Virus record (IMG/VR): IMGVR_UViG_3300009420_002879
Location: 1 to 35,472 of that record
DNA length: 35,472 nt
Source of the DNA: a virus
Strand: one strand, 5' to 3'
The notes beneath the pieces were generated by a model that did not search any database, was not told the DNA's origin, and worked only from the letters and a program-made list of their open reading frames with translations. Both the position numbers and the translations under genes were made by a program. Every line of letters begins with the position of its first letter. Within the stretch, counting starts at the first letter, position 1. Shown one piece after another: positions 1-8,361 of this stretch.

Positions 1-1135
1 ATTTATATCCTTTAATTATATCTGTTATTCTTATTATATCTTTGTCTGTTAAGTCTGGATGGTTTGGGACATAGAATCCGCATTTATCAATTATAGATAC
101 ATTAGGTAGCTCAAGCCTTCCATATTCTTTTACATAAAAGGGTTGTGTACCCATTGACCCACAAATCATAGGCCTAACTTGTATATCATTTTTAATTAAC
201 CTTTCGACTATTTCATTCTTTCTTTCACTTATTATGGGATATGCAAAACTTGAAATAAAACCTCGATCGTAAGCTTTGTGGCCAAGATATTCCTGGTAAA
301 GCTTGTAGTTCTTATTTCTTTTTATGCATATATCATCCAATTTATCTATCTGACCTAAGCCTATAAATGCCTGTAGATCTGTAGATCTTAGATTAAACCC
401 TGAATGATAAAATGTATATAGTGAATTAAAGTCTGATGTATTCCATTTGCCTCTTAGTTCATTTTTATACTTTTCGCTTGCATCTCTATCCCATCCATGA
501 CTTCTTATTGACTTTAGTACCTCATATAACTCTTCATCATCTGTTGACACAAAGCCCCCTTCTATGGTAGATATATGATGTCCAAAGTATGTTGAAAAAC
601 TAGACATCAATCCAAATGTACCTAATTTTTGATTCTTATAATTTGACCCCATACTTTCGCATGTATCTTCCAAAAGTATTACATTATACTCATCACATAA
701 TTCAGTTATTTTTTGCATATCTGGAACCAAACCTAATACAGATACAAGTAATAATACATCTGGTTTTGTTTCTATAAATATTTTTTTCAAATGCTTTATA
801 TCAACAGATAAATCTTCTAAATTAGAATCGCATAATATTGGAGTCATCCCAAGTTGTATCACAGGAGCAAGATCTGTTGCCCAAGCTACAGATGGTACAA
901 CTATTTTTGCATCTCTTGTAATTCTATTTGCCTCAATTAGTGCCCACAACATTAAAAGATTTGCTGAAGAACCTGAATTGCAAAATATTGAGTGCTTTGT
1001 TCCTAGCCAATTAGACCACTTCTTTTCAAGCTTTGGTGTTAGCTCACCCTTTGTTAATTGTGGATATGTTTTTAACCAATCTATCAATCCATCTATATCA
1101 CTATTACTTATTGTATCCTCAGTAAGTTTTATCAT
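1..1135 (-). CDS. ColD/RfbH-type PLP-dependent sugar 3-dehydratase (DegT/DnrJ/EryC1 fold), C-terminus cut by window edge
   Basis: The frame opens with ATG at 1135 and stays open to base 1, giving 378 visible residues of a family usually near 390, so only about ten residues are missing. It has a DegT/DnrJ/EryC1 aminotransferase layout: an early FCNSGSSANLL phosphate-binding stretch, EDTCES near the middle, then YFGHHISTIEGG. In ordinary aminotransferases a Schiff-base lysine lies in this last motif. Here there are histidines at residues 186-187 and no lysine. That substitution is the known hallmark of ColD (His188; GDP-4-keto-6-deoxymannose 3-dehydratase) and of the RfbH/E1 3-dehydratases. The inferred reaction is PLP-dependent removal of the sugar C3 hydroxyl. 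The start overlaps the stop of the upstream GDP-fucose-synthase-like gene by ATGA, so the two are translationally coupled. Family placement is firm; the exact substrate is inferred. Confidence 0.8.
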   Translation of the reverse strand, partial: MIKLTEDTISNSDIDGLIDWLKTYPQLTKGELTPKLEKKWSNWLGTKHSIFCNSGSSANLLMLWALIEANRITRDAKIVVPSVAWATDLAPVIQLGMTPILCDSNLEDLSVDIKHLKKIFIETKPDVLLLVSVLGLVPDMQKITELCDEYNVILLEDTCESMGSNYKNQKLGTFGLMSSFSTYFGHHISTIEGGFVSTDDEELYEVLKSIRSHGWDRDASEKYKNELRGKWNTSDFNSLYTFYHSGFNLRSTDLQAFIGLGQIDKLDDICIKRNKNYKLYQEYLGHKAYDRGFISSFAYPIISERKNEIVERLIKNDIQVRPMICGSMGTQPFYVKEYGRLELPNVSIIDKCGFYVPNHPDLTDKDIIRITDIIKGYK

Positions 1136-2037
1136 TTTCTAGTCTCCTCATAGTTATTTACAAACCACTCTACTGTCTTTCCTATCCCCTCTTCTATTGG
1201 TGTAAACTTAAAGTCTGGAATTAAATTTATTAGCTTTGAATTATCTGCAGGTTTTCTAAATTGTCCATCTGGCTTTGTGCTGTCAAAGACTACCTCTCCA
1301 TTAAATTCCATTGCCTTAACTATCAAACCAACAAGTTCTTTTATAGATATCTCATGTGATGTTGATAAAATTATAGGTTCACTATCATTATAATTTTCGA
1401 GACACCAATTAACTAGTCTACCAATATCATCTGAATATATAAATTCTCTCAGTGGGTTTCCACTACCCCATATCTCTAGGCGTGTATTATTCTTTTTTGC
1501 AAGATAGCACTTATGTATCAATGCTGGTAATACATGAGATGTTTCTAGATTAAAATTATCATTTGGGCCATATACATTTGTTGGTACAACACTTACAAAG
1601 TTAACATTATACTGATCTCTATACACTTTTGCTTGTACATCTAGCATCCTTTTTGAGTATGCATATCCGTAATTTGACCAATGTGGTTCACCCAAGTGAA
1701 TTTTCTTTTCTGTAAGTGGGTAGTCTATTTTATCTGGAAATATACATGTAGAAAGAAGTGATACCACCTTTTTAGTATTATGAATTCTACATGCCTCAAG
1801 GATATTTGTGTTTATCATAACATTGTCATAATAAAACTCACCTTTTGCAATCATATTTCCATAAACACCACCTACTCTTGCTGCACAATGAACAACATGT
1901 GTAGGCTTATATTTTTCAAATATACTATTTACTGCAGACATGTCTCTTAAGTCTCCATCCTTAGAGCCTAAATGCACATCACCTTTTATTGCTGAGCCTA
2001 CTAGGCCAGTTCCGCCTGTTATTAATATTCTATCCAT
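1132..2037 (-). CDS. GDP-L-fucose synthase / GDP-colitose synthase-like epimerase-reductase (SDR fold)
   Basis: A 301-residue extended short-chain dehydrogenase. The Rossmann motif GGTGLVG is at residues 8-14, the catalytic serine lies in LLSTCIFP (Ser96) and the YxxxK pair is Tyr125/Lys129. Cys98 and His168 (in SHVLPAL) match the acid/base pair Cys109/His179 that E. coli Fcl uses for double epimerisation of GDP-4-keto-6-deoxymannose. The enzyme is therefore expected to epimerise and reduce a GDP-4-keto-deoxysugar with NADPH, giving GDP-L-fucose or, after ColD, GDP-L-colitose. It sits between a ColD-like gene (4-nt overlap) and a small DegT-like gene (8-nt overlap). No GDP-mannose 4,6-dehydratase is visible in this window, so that step must come from outside it or from the host. 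The fucose-versus-colitose choice is inference. Confidence 0.85.
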   Translation of the reverse strand: MDRILITGGTGLVGSAIKGDVHLGSKDGDLRDMSAVNSIFEKYKPTHVVHCAARVGGVYGNMIAKGEFYYDNVMINTNILEACRIHNTKKVVSLLSTCIFPDKIDYPLTEKKIHLGEPHWSNYGYAYSKRMLDVQAKVYRDQYNVNFVSVVPTNVYGPNDNFNLETSHVLPALIHKCYLAKKNNTRLEIWGSGNPLREFIYSDDIGRLVNWCLENYNDSEPIILSTSHEISIKELVGLIVKAMEFNGEVVFDSTKPDGQFRKPADNSKLINLIPDFKFTPIEEGIGKTVEWFVNNYEETRK

Positions 2038-2698
2038 TTTTATTTCTCCAAACTGAGTATCCTGATAAATCTTTATATTTCCAAGAACCTCCTGAGTCTT
2101 TATTTATTTGTGGTAATTCATCAAAAAGCTCTATGCCTCTTGCTGCTTGTTCTGGTGGCATATAAAAGTTCCAACCAAGAATTTCTATATCATCTATTGA
2201 GTCATGGTGTTGCCTATTGTTTCTACCTTCATATCTTGCAAGCCTAAACCAATCTGCTGCATCTTTGTCATCTGTTAGGATCATTCCACCTTTTGCAATA
2301 CCTAAGATTTTTCTTATATGGAATGATAAACAGTGATATGTGCCTTTTATATACATGTCTCTTGTAAACCTTGTTGCGCCGTCAATTACAGGATAGGGAT
2401 CTAGCTGATAAGCACCACTCCATTCTCTATCATCCCACTTAATTTTGCAGCCTGCATGTAATATTAGTCCTGGCACTGAAAGATATGTCCTTTTTGGTAT
2501 AGAAATTTCACCTTCTGCACCAAGATATTTTAAGCACATAAACATTGCATTTGTGCAACTATCACATGATACTGCATATTTACTTCCTGCATATTTTGCT
2601 ACCTTATCTTCAAATGCATCAACAACATCCCAAGGGTCTCTTATGTCATAGCCTTGACCCTTTAGTCTTTCTATAATATCCTCTAAGTTTGTATACAT
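2030..2698 (-). CDS. Compact DegT/DnrJ/EryC1-like PLP-fold protein
   Basis: At 222 residues this is little more than half the usual 370-390 of the family. It keeps the N-terminal large-domain pattern: KYAVSCDSCTNAMFMCLKYLG (21 residues, positions 40-60) resembles the cofactor phosphate-binding stretch, VIDGATR (105-110) takes the place of the aspartate motif, and SFHIRKILGIAKGGM places Lys130 where the Schiff-base lysine is expected. The normal C-terminal small domain is almost entirely absent. It ends shortly after GWNFYMPPEQAARGIE, which resembles the conserved G.N.r...aaa.G region. It may be a minimal aminotransferase, a partner subunit or a degenerate paralogue. Its stop overlaps the downstream start by 8 nt. 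Family placement is good, activity uncertain. Confidence 0.65.
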   Translation of the reverse strand: MYTNLEDIIERLKGQGYDIRDPWDVVDAFEDKVAKYAGSKYAVSCDSCTNAMFMCLKYLGAEGEISIPKRTYLSVPGLILHAGCKIKWDDREWSGAYQLDPYPVIDGATRFTRDMYIKGTYHCLSFHIRKILGIAKGGMILTDDKDAADWFRLARYEGRNNRQHHDSIDDIEILGWNFYMPPEQAARGIELFDELPQINKDSGGSWKYKDLSGYSVWRNKNG

Positions 2699-2699
2699 A

Positions 2700-3353
2700 T
2701 TATTTGTCCATTATATTATAATACCCACCTATGATGAATTTATTATTCATAGTTGCACTTTCTAATTCATATCCCTCATCATAATTACAAGGTGGTACAA
2801 TTCTAAAGTCAAAACTACACCTTGTTTGCTTTGTGTCATTAAACCTATTAAAGTGTCTCTGTCTATTTCCATAGAACATTATAACTTCTCCAAACTCCAT
2901 CTCACGAGACTTATAGTCGCCTAGGCCTGGCATTGACTCAACATACATTCCATTATTACCATACATTTTAGTTAAAGGCATTAGTATATTAATCTCTCCA
3001 GATGGATGCTTATGATCTTTATCTCCATCACAATGAGCCACATAAACAGCCTTACCTCCTGGCTGGTTAACCCTAAATGATGGAGACTTTTGGTATATCA
3101 TTTTAGTTTCGCTGGTAAACATTGGTGCTAATTCTTTCTTAATAAATAGCTCATATAAATCTATAAACTCTGGCCAGCCTTGTCTTAGTCTGTCATAAAA
3201 CTTTGTGTGCCATTTTGAATCTGTATCAGCACCTAAGTCTCCACCTGTGTGGTCAAGGTTGTCATCTAATATACTTAATGGTACATCATATAGATCAGCA
3301 ACCATTTTATCAAATGGATACCTCTCTTTATTAAATTTTATAATTTTTGTCAT
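2700..3353 (-). CDS. 2OG-Fe(II) oxygenase-like protein (StrG-like)
   Basis: A 217-residue soluble protein with a candidate facial triad: HxD at His107/Asp109 in VAHCDGDKDH, a distal His167 in GNRQRHFNRF, and a following Arg178 that could bind 2-oxoglutarate (TRCSFDFR). A beta-rich core between them (INILMPLT, MYVESMPGLGDY, GEVIMFYGN) fits a jelly roll. Proteins of this StrG-like type occur in streptomycin and surface-sugar clusters, matching its place among glycosyltransferases and sugar-nucleotide genes. A hydroxylation or oxidation of a sugar or lipid-linked intermediate is inferred. It overlaps the upstream GT10-like gene by 23 nt and is separated from the next gene by one base. Confidence 0.55.
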   Translation of the reverse strand: MTKIIKFNKERYPFDKMVADLYDVPLSILDDNLDHTGGDLGADTDSKWHTKFYDRLRQGWPEFIDLYELFIKKELAPMFTSETKMIYQKSPSFRVNQPGGKAVYVAHCDGDKDHKHPSGEINILMPLTKMYGNNGMYVESMPGLGDYKSREMEFGEVIMFYGNRQRHFNRFNDTKQTRCSFDFRIVPPCNYDEGYELESATMNNKFIIGGYYNIMDK

Positions 3354-4242
3354 ATCTAAAGTCTTTTATTGTATTAAATTTATTGTCATTATTACAGCTC
3401 TGTATTAGTCTTAGTAGTACATCATCTGGGTTTATATATCCTTTTGCAATATAATAATTTTCCTTGATATACGGCAACATTTCCTTATATTTTTTATGTG
3501 AAATATCATTTAATATATCTTCCAATTCATCTATATCTGTCCATTGGACTATTCCTCTTGCATCAAAGAAGTCTCCAATGTTCTTTGCACCTCTATATAT
3601 AGGTACATTTTTTGTTATAAAGCAATCAATTATCTTTTCTGTATAGTAGAAGTCATCTATTGAGTTCTCCATTGCGATTGAAAACATGTAACTATTTAAT
3701 GTGTCCGACTTTAGGTCAACTTGTGTTCCTCCACCAAATGTATCTATTTTATTGCTATATCTTTCTACAACCCTATGCCTTAGAGGCCTATCTATTCCAA
3801 CTTTTGTAGAATTTAACATAGATACAAGCTTAGACTTTTCATTGCCTCCGTGAGAGGCTGCCTCTATAGAGCACCAGTCTGCAGGGATAAACTTATATTT
3901 GTCTGGGTCTTTGTCAATTAATTGCTTATTAAAGGTGAATATAAAGTCTAATAAATCTTCAACATCTTGTATATCACTATAAGGTTGATAGCTATGAGCA
4001 ATTGGTTCCATTATAAGACCTATTTTTATTGGTGAAATAACAGAATTTATTGTATTTCTATTAAAGTGACTATCTGTAAATACAGTTATTCCATCATGTG
4101 ATTTTTGATTTCTAATCCACATAGTGTCTTTAGGGCCTGTAATTAAGTCTGAGTCTGGTATTCTTATGCCACGCATTAGTGCAGCTTCTTTCCAGCTATT
4201 TGCATGGGCAATATTTGTGTCCCATATGTTTATTTTAATCAT
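3331..4242 (-). CDS. Glycosyltransferase family 10 (fucosyltransferase-like)
   Basis: The start is placed at ATG 4242, not at an in-frame ATG at 4314, because 4239-4242 forms an ATGA overlap with the upstream stop, a junction used repeatedly in this operon. The protein has 303 residues. Residues 185-222 contain SYMFSIAMENSI, DDFYYTEKI and NVPIYRGAKNIGDFF. This is the GT10 donor-site signature (F-ENS---DY-TEK--…P-Y-GA-NI) of alpha-1,3/4-fucosyltransferases, which use GDP-L-fucose. Upstream, KLVSMLNSTK and a following Arg-rich helix match the family linker. The predicted role is transfer of fucose or a related GDP-6-deoxyhexose to a glycan. The nearby Fcl/ColC-like and ColD-like genes fit a supply of such donors. 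Confidence 0.72.
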   Translation of the reverse strand: MIKINIWDTNIAHANSWKEAALMRGIRIPDSDLITGPKDTMWIRNQKSHDGITVFTDSHFNRNTINSVISPIKIGLIMEPIAHSYQPYSDIQDVEDLLDFIFTFNKQLIDKDPDKYKFIPADWCSIEAASHGGNEKSKLVSMLNSTKVGIDRPLRHRVVERYSNKIDTFGGGTQVDLKSDTLNSYMFSIAMENSIDDFYYTEKIIDCFITKNVPIYRGAKNIGDFFDARGIVQWTDIDELEDILNDISHKKYKEMLPYIKENYYIAKGYINPDDVLLRLIQSCNNDNKFNTIKDFRYDKNYKI

Positions 4243-5552
4243 CTTCTCATCATTCCGTAGTCTACATTTCTTTGTTGTATGTCGCTCCATCCATCCTCTT
4301 GATACATTAACCAAGGGTGGAAAGCATATGCATTTATCTGCCCAGCAGCTTGTAACTCTGCATATTGTACATCAATTTGCCTGTTAACAAACCTTGTTGC
4401 TTCTAATAGCTTATCATATACTGTATCCTTTATAATATAAGCTGATGTTGTATATGCATAGTTGCACTTTACTACCCTATCATTTATTCTTGTATATGGC
4501 TTTTTGTGATTGCAACCTAGATAGATCATCTCCCAATCTTCTGGTATGTGCTTATAGCCTTCAAAGAATTTTTCCAATACATTGTCAGTAAATACTACAT
4601 CATCCTCTAGTATGAGAATCGACTTTAACCCTCTAGCCTTAGCTTCTGATATTATATTGAAGTGGCTAAGATAGCAACCTACTTCGCCAGGCATAAGATT
4701 TGGGTGATTAGCTTGGTCGTCACCTTTTACTGCCTCAAATCTTTTAAAGTTTATAGATAGATCTTTTAGCCTAGAACTAGACCTCATCATCCTATCTGGT
4801 CTTGTATTCATATTTATAACATATGTCTCTTCAAACATGCCATTAAACTTCTTTGATAGCCTTGTCTCTTTTCTTACAAACTTATCCTTACAAAATTCAA
4901 GTAGCTCATCCTTTCTTGATCTAAGTTCCTCTTGCCTCCCTTGATCGTGTTGGTCTGATTCTAATATGAAATTATTATTAGATCTCTTTAGGCTACCTTT
5001 ACATTTATACTTAAAATAATAGCTTAGCCATAGATCTTCAATAAATTTATACCTTTCTGGTAGCTCTTCAAATAGTTCGTTTTCGGTAAACACACGAATT
5101 GGTAATATCATACCACCAGTACCACAGTAATCAACATCCTCTCCAGGAGTGTCAATCCCCTCCTTATCCCAATAAGAGTCTTTGATCTTGTGCGCATAAA
5201 ATGAATGTATTGTGTCTGGTCTAAATTCACTAATAAATGTTTCCACCATATCCTCACCAAATTGAACATCATCATCAATAAATATACATGGTCCATCATA
5301 CCCAGTATTTGCAACCTCTTTTGCAAAATAGAACCTTCCAATACCACCTACATTCTTATTTGAATGTTGTACATCTATCTTATATGAGAGCTTATACATC
5401 TTTACAATTTCATCTAGCTTCTCTTTGTCTTCTGCATTATTGTTCCAAATATATAGCTTAAATTCATGATTTGTCTGGCCTTCTAGCATTGCAAGAGTTC
5501 TAGGTATATTATCCGTCCTCTTCCAATTACACATTATAATTGGTATTTTCAT
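4239..5552 (-). CDS. Two-domain glycosyltransferase: GT2-like N-terminus fused to GT25 (LPS-type) C-terminus
   Basis: The protein has 437 residues. The N-terminal half starts IPIIMCNWKRTDNIPRTL and carries FIDDDVQF (Asp93-95), a GT-A nucleotide-sugar and metal-binding motif typical of GT2. Residues 243-430 form a second enzyme: YVINMNTRPDR opens a GT25 domain, GCYLSHFNI (292-300) matches the GT25 GC-LSH motif, and LILEDDV (313-319) is its metal-binding acidic motif. Two catalytic domains in one chain suggest consecutive sugar additions. GT25 members typically transfer galactose or glucose in LPS or collagen glycosylation, but donor and acceptor cannot be read here. The stop overlaps the GT10-like start by 4 nt and the start overlaps the upstream GT2 stop by 4 nt. 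Confidence 0.82.
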   Translation of the reverse strand: MKIPIIMCNWKRTDNIPRTLAMLEGQTNHEFKLYIWNNNAEDKEKLDEIVKMYKLSYKIDVQHSNKNVGGIGRFYFAKEVANTGYDGPCIFIDDDVQFGEDMVETFISEFRPDTIHSFYAHKIKDSYWDKEGIDTPGEDVDYCGTGGMILPIRVFTENELFEELPERYKFIEDLWLSYYFKYKCKGSLKRSNNNFILESDQHDQGRQEELRSRKDELLEFCKDKFVRKETRLSKKFNGMFEETYVINMNTRPDRMMRSSSRLKDLSINFKRFEAVKGDDQANHPNLMPGEVGCYLSHFNIISEAKARGLKSILILEDDVVFTDNVLEKFFEGYKHIPEDWEMIYLGCNHKKPYTRINDRVVKCNYAYTTSAYIIKDTVYDKLLEATRFVNRQIDVQYAELQAAGQINAYAFHPWLMYQEDGWSDIQQRNVDYGMMRR

Positions 5553-6199
5553 TTCCTTAGCCCCATTTCTCTTTCCTTATTATCATGCCAAGCATTATCA
5601 CTAACTTGTTTTTCTAGTGTCTTCTTATGATAGATTGCATATAGCTCTTCCTCAGGCAATGTTGCAAATGTGTCTTGGCCTATTAATCTTCCATGAGGTA
5701 TAGGGTTAAAGTGTATGCCTTTGTTATTTCTGAATAGCCTATCTTGAGAGTCTGGCCAGTTTACTCTGCCTTCTTTGTCTAGCTGCCAACCTCTTGAAGC
5801 TCTGTACTCCTCTGTTAGGCCTTCAACTATATTTGTTCTTGGTAAAAAGAATACATCAACATCATTTGTATTTATAAGATTGTGTACTATCATATAGAAT
5901 CTATCATCAAGCAATTCATCAGCATCTAGGTAAAATAGATAGTCTGTATCTGCTTGCTTTGCTAGCCAATTCTTTTGATCATGGATTGCCTTTTCTATAG
6001 GCTTTTCAAATGATATAATTTCATCCTTATAGCTTTCCAAGATATACTTTGTCTTATTATTATCACCCTTAGAGTCTCTGACAACATAGATCTTATCATT
6101 TGGTCCCTTGAGTTCTGTAATTTGCTTTAGTAATTCTTCTAATGATTTGCCTTCATTTTTACAAAGGATCATATATCCTATATTGAGTTCTTTCGCCAT
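5549..6199 (-). CDS. Family 2 glycosyltransferase
   Basis: A 216-residue GT-A enzyme. IGYMILCKNEGKSLEELL is the first beta strand and nucleotide-binding helix; IYVVRDSKGDNNK follows, and LFYLDADELL supplies the DxD motif near residues 92-96. RASRGWQLDKEGRVNWPDSQDRLFR downstream (25 residues, about 133-157) resembles acceptor-side motifs of bacterial GT2 proteins that glycosylate surface polymers. It starts inside the end of the upstream gene (22-nt overlap), a start retained because it includes the complete first beta strand. The protein is short but covers the catalytic GT-A core. The donor sugar is unknown. Confidence 0.82.
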   Translation of the reverse strand: MAKELNIGYMILCKNEGKSLEELLKQITELKGPNDKIYVVRDSKGDNNKTKYILESYKDEIISFEKPIEKAIHDQKNWLAKQADTDYLFYLDADELLDDRFYMIVHNLINTNDVDVFFLPRTNIVEGLTEEYRASRGWQLDKEGRVNWPDSQDRLFRNNKGIHFNPIPHGRLIGQDTFATLPEEELYAIYHKKTLEKQVSDNAWHDNKEREMGLRK

Positions 6200-6657
6200 T
6201 GTTCTTCTATCTTACTGTTAAATTTATAATCTAATAATTGCAATCCTCTTAGCTTTGTTGTAAAGAATGTTCTATAAGCATCGCCCATACCAAATGAATT
6301 TGTTCTAGTTGTTGCTTTTAGAATAGTCTTATAGAAAGATCTTGGATCAGCTGTCATCTCTAGTATTGGTATATCTACTGCAAGTATTTCAGGATTAACT
6401 AGTGTCCTTACACCTACGTTTTCAACCCATCTATTAAAATTACTAAATGTTATTTTATCCAAAGACAGGCAATGAGTCTTCCTTAAGTGCTCGGCATTTA
6501 GTACAACTAATACTTGCCTCTTACTTCCTCCAGACAAACCTTTATATCTTGTTTCAATAATCATGCCCCTCTCGAGACTACCATAATTAATTGGATACTT
6601 AGCCTTTACACGGACTAGGTGTTCATTTAATCTTCCTTCTACTTTTTGATTAGCCAT
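6178..6657 (-). CDS. Conserved-looking phage protein of unknown function
   Basis: A 159-residue basic, soluble protein with no signal peptide or membrane segment. I do not recognise the family. SLERGMIIETRYKG followed by KRQVLVVLN gives a short beta-barrel-like N-terminus vaguely like SH3/PemK-type barrels, but no catalytic signature is visible and I do not assign one. The C-terminal half (SFYKTILKATTRTNSFGMGD, YRTFFTTKLRGLQLLDY) is helical and basic. It starts on the last base of the upstream stop (TAATG) and overlaps the GT2 gene by 22 nt, so it belongs to the same transcript. A role in glycan decoration or in virion assembly would be a guess from position alone. Confidence 0.6.
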   Translation of the reverse strand: MANQKVEGRLNEHLVRVKAKYPINYGSLERGMIIETRYKGLSGGSKRQVLVVLNAEHLRKTHCLSLDKITFSNFNRWVENVGVRTLVNPEILAVDIPILEMTADPRSFYKTILKATTRTNSFGMGDAYRTFFTTKLRGLQLLDYKFNSKIEEQWRKNSI

Positions 6658-7109
6658 TAAAACTTCACCTCGCCCATTTCATTACATGCCTCCAAGAATC
6701 TCTTAAAATGCTTAGTATCTTTTGTTTCTAATTTAGACTCATACTTAAGTGTTCCCTGGGACACACTAGAAGACTCTTCTTCTGTTAGTTTGCTAATTGG
6801 TGTGTATGACCAACCCCACTTATCTTTAGTGCCTTCTGGATATACCATACCTTTCTGAGTCTGTATAGTTGTTGGATACCAATAAGATTCTCCATCATCA
6901 AACCTTAGACTTTTCATAAGTTCTGGCATCTTATCTTCATACTTGTCAACATCAAACTTTGGATTCTTTTTGTAATTTAGTGGGTTTTCATTTGTATAGA
7001 ATCCACTTCCAACACACATCTTAGATTCTCCATGCCTATCATCAAATTCTACAATTACATGCTTTTCTTTTGTTATTGGGCTTATACCCCATTCAGCTTT
7101 ATTATCCAT
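6657..7109 (-). CDS. Unknown phage protein, Trp/Tyr-rich
   Basis: A 150-residue acidic, soluble protein. Visible features are EWGISPITKEKHVIVEFDDR at the N-terminus, aromatic-rich stretches ESYWYPTTIQTQKGMVYP and KWGWSYTPIS, and a C-terminal helix (KHFKRFLEACNEMGEV). No cysteine cluster or membrane segment is present. The start overlaps the end of the upstream GT4 gene by 8 nt in ATGGATAA, and its stop shares a base with the next start. The family is not recognised. The tight coupling and compositional similarity to its neighbours support a real gene. Confidence 0.6.
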   Translation of the reverse strand: MDNKAEWGISPITKEKHVIVEFDDRHGESKMCVGSGFYTNENPLNYKKNPKFDVDKYEDKMPELMKSLRFDDGESYWYPTTIQTQKGMVYPEGTKDKWGWSYTPISKLTEEESSSVSQGTLKYESKLETKDTKHFKRFLEACNEMGEVKF

Positions 7110-8361
7110 TTACTTTCTCCAATTTTGGTACATTTAATTTAATCTTTTTTGCAAACTTTGGAAGATTTGAATTAAGTATCCCCTCGAATGCTTTTGTCAT
7201 CTCATCCAAGTTAAAGTCTTCTCTTATTAGTCTAGCTTGCTTTCTTGCATCTGGTATATATTTCTTATAATTCTTAAATACATCTTTTAATATATTTGAT
7301 GCGTATCCATAGTCAACATAGAACCACTTAGAGCCTTTTAATATCATATTGTTTGCAGCTGAGTTGTCAACTTCTCTTAGTGACCCCGGGAGCTTTACTG
7401 CGTGAGTTATAAAGTCTACTTGTCCAGACCAGTTAGAAACAATTAATGGCTTTTGTGTGATAGAGAACTCAGCTAATGGTCTACCATAACCTTCACCATG
7501 AGTAAGTGAAACCATAGCTTTCACCTTTGGGTGATTATACAGCCCATTCATCTCATCCTCACTTAACTTTCCTTCAAGTACATATATATTTGGAGGGTTA
7601 TCATAGCCTTCAGTTATCTGACTTATCTTCTTATCTATTTCATTATATTCAAGTATGCTAAATGTGGCGCCTGATGTTTTTAATACTAAAGCTGGCCTTT
7701 TATTTACGCTAGTATTCTTAAATGTTTCAATGAATGTCTTTATTGTCCCACTAACATCTTTCCTATCGTGGCCAAAATTGCCAGCAATCCAGTGACCAGT
7801 ATACAGAAAGCAAAAGTCTTCCTTAATCTCATCTAATGTTTCTACTATTGTACTTGGTATCTCAGCCTTAGAAACCTTTTTGAATATATCTGTATCTATT
7901 CCTTCAAATAATACATCTATTGGAACTTCACACTTAAGTTGGCCTACACTTTCACCTGACTGGTCATTTCTCTTGTCATATATTGTATCAAGTAGAATTT
8001 GCCTTGAGTGATGTGAGGGTACTATTACTCTATCCATTCTATTGCACCCTTCAATCCACTCAGATGGAGCCTGAGTTGTTTCTATGCCTGCAGTTATTCC
8101 TATATTATATTTTGCAACCTTCTTAAATTCATTCGGCACAGAAACTTGCATAAATACATCAATTTGCTGCTTTTGATCTCTAAGTATATACTTTTCGAAC
8201 TCTGGGTAACTATCACTTGGGCAATCACCCCAGTTTGTTGGTACACACTTAACATCAAATCCATCCATTGCAATTAAGCTTTTTAGTAGATCTCTTGAGT
8301 GATCACCATATCCAGATCTTGAAAAAATTGGGGCTTGAAAGCCTATTACTGTCTTACTCAT
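7102..8361 (-). CDS. GT4-family glycosyltransferase (GT-B fold)
   Basis: A 419-residue retaining GT-B enzyme. The N-terminal domain opens with TVIGFQAPIFSRSGYGDHSR, a glycine-rich acceptor-domain loop. FCFLYTGHWIAGNFGHDRKD marks the start of the donor domain, and HGEGYGRPLAEFSITQKPLI near residues 290-310 is the GT4 E-x7-E signature that contacts the sugar nucleotide. Helical residues near the end (KKYIPDARKQARLIREDF) complete the fold. Start and stop are both coupled: ATGA with the upstream GT4 gene and an 8-nt overlap with the downstream gene. Two consecutive GT4 genes suggest sequential sugar additions; donors and acceptors are not predictable from the sequence. Confidence 0.85.
   Translation of the reverse strand: MSKTVIGFQAPIFSRSGYGDHSRDLLKSLIAMDGFDVKCVPTNWGDCPSDSYPEFEKYILRDQKQQIDVFMQVSVPNEFKKVAKYNIGITAGIETTQAPSEWIEGCNRMDRVIVPSHHSRQILLDTIYDKRNDQSGESVGQLKCEVPIDVLFEGIDTDIFKKVSKAEIPSTIVETLDEIKEDFCFLYTGHWIAGNFGHDRKDVSGTIKTFIETFKNTSVNKRPALVLKTSGATFSILEYNEIDKKISQITEGYDNPPNIYVLEGKLSEDEMNGLYNHPKVKAMVSLTHGEGYGRPLAEFSITQKPLIVSNWSGQVDFITHAVKLPGSLREVDNSAANNMILKGSKWFYVDYGYASNILKDVFKNYKKYIPDARKQARLIREDFNLDEMTKAFEGILNSNLPKFAKKIKLNVPKLEKVNG

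Noticed and set aside
4243-4314. Longer start (4314) for the GT10-like gene
   Set aside because: The extra residues resemble out-of-frame translation of the upstream gene, and ATG 4242 forms the ATGA overlap used elsewhere.
6178-6657. PemK/MazF-like toxin
   Set aside because: Only a short barrel-like N-terminal pattern is similar; the conserved catalytic residues and an antitoxin neighbour are not evident.
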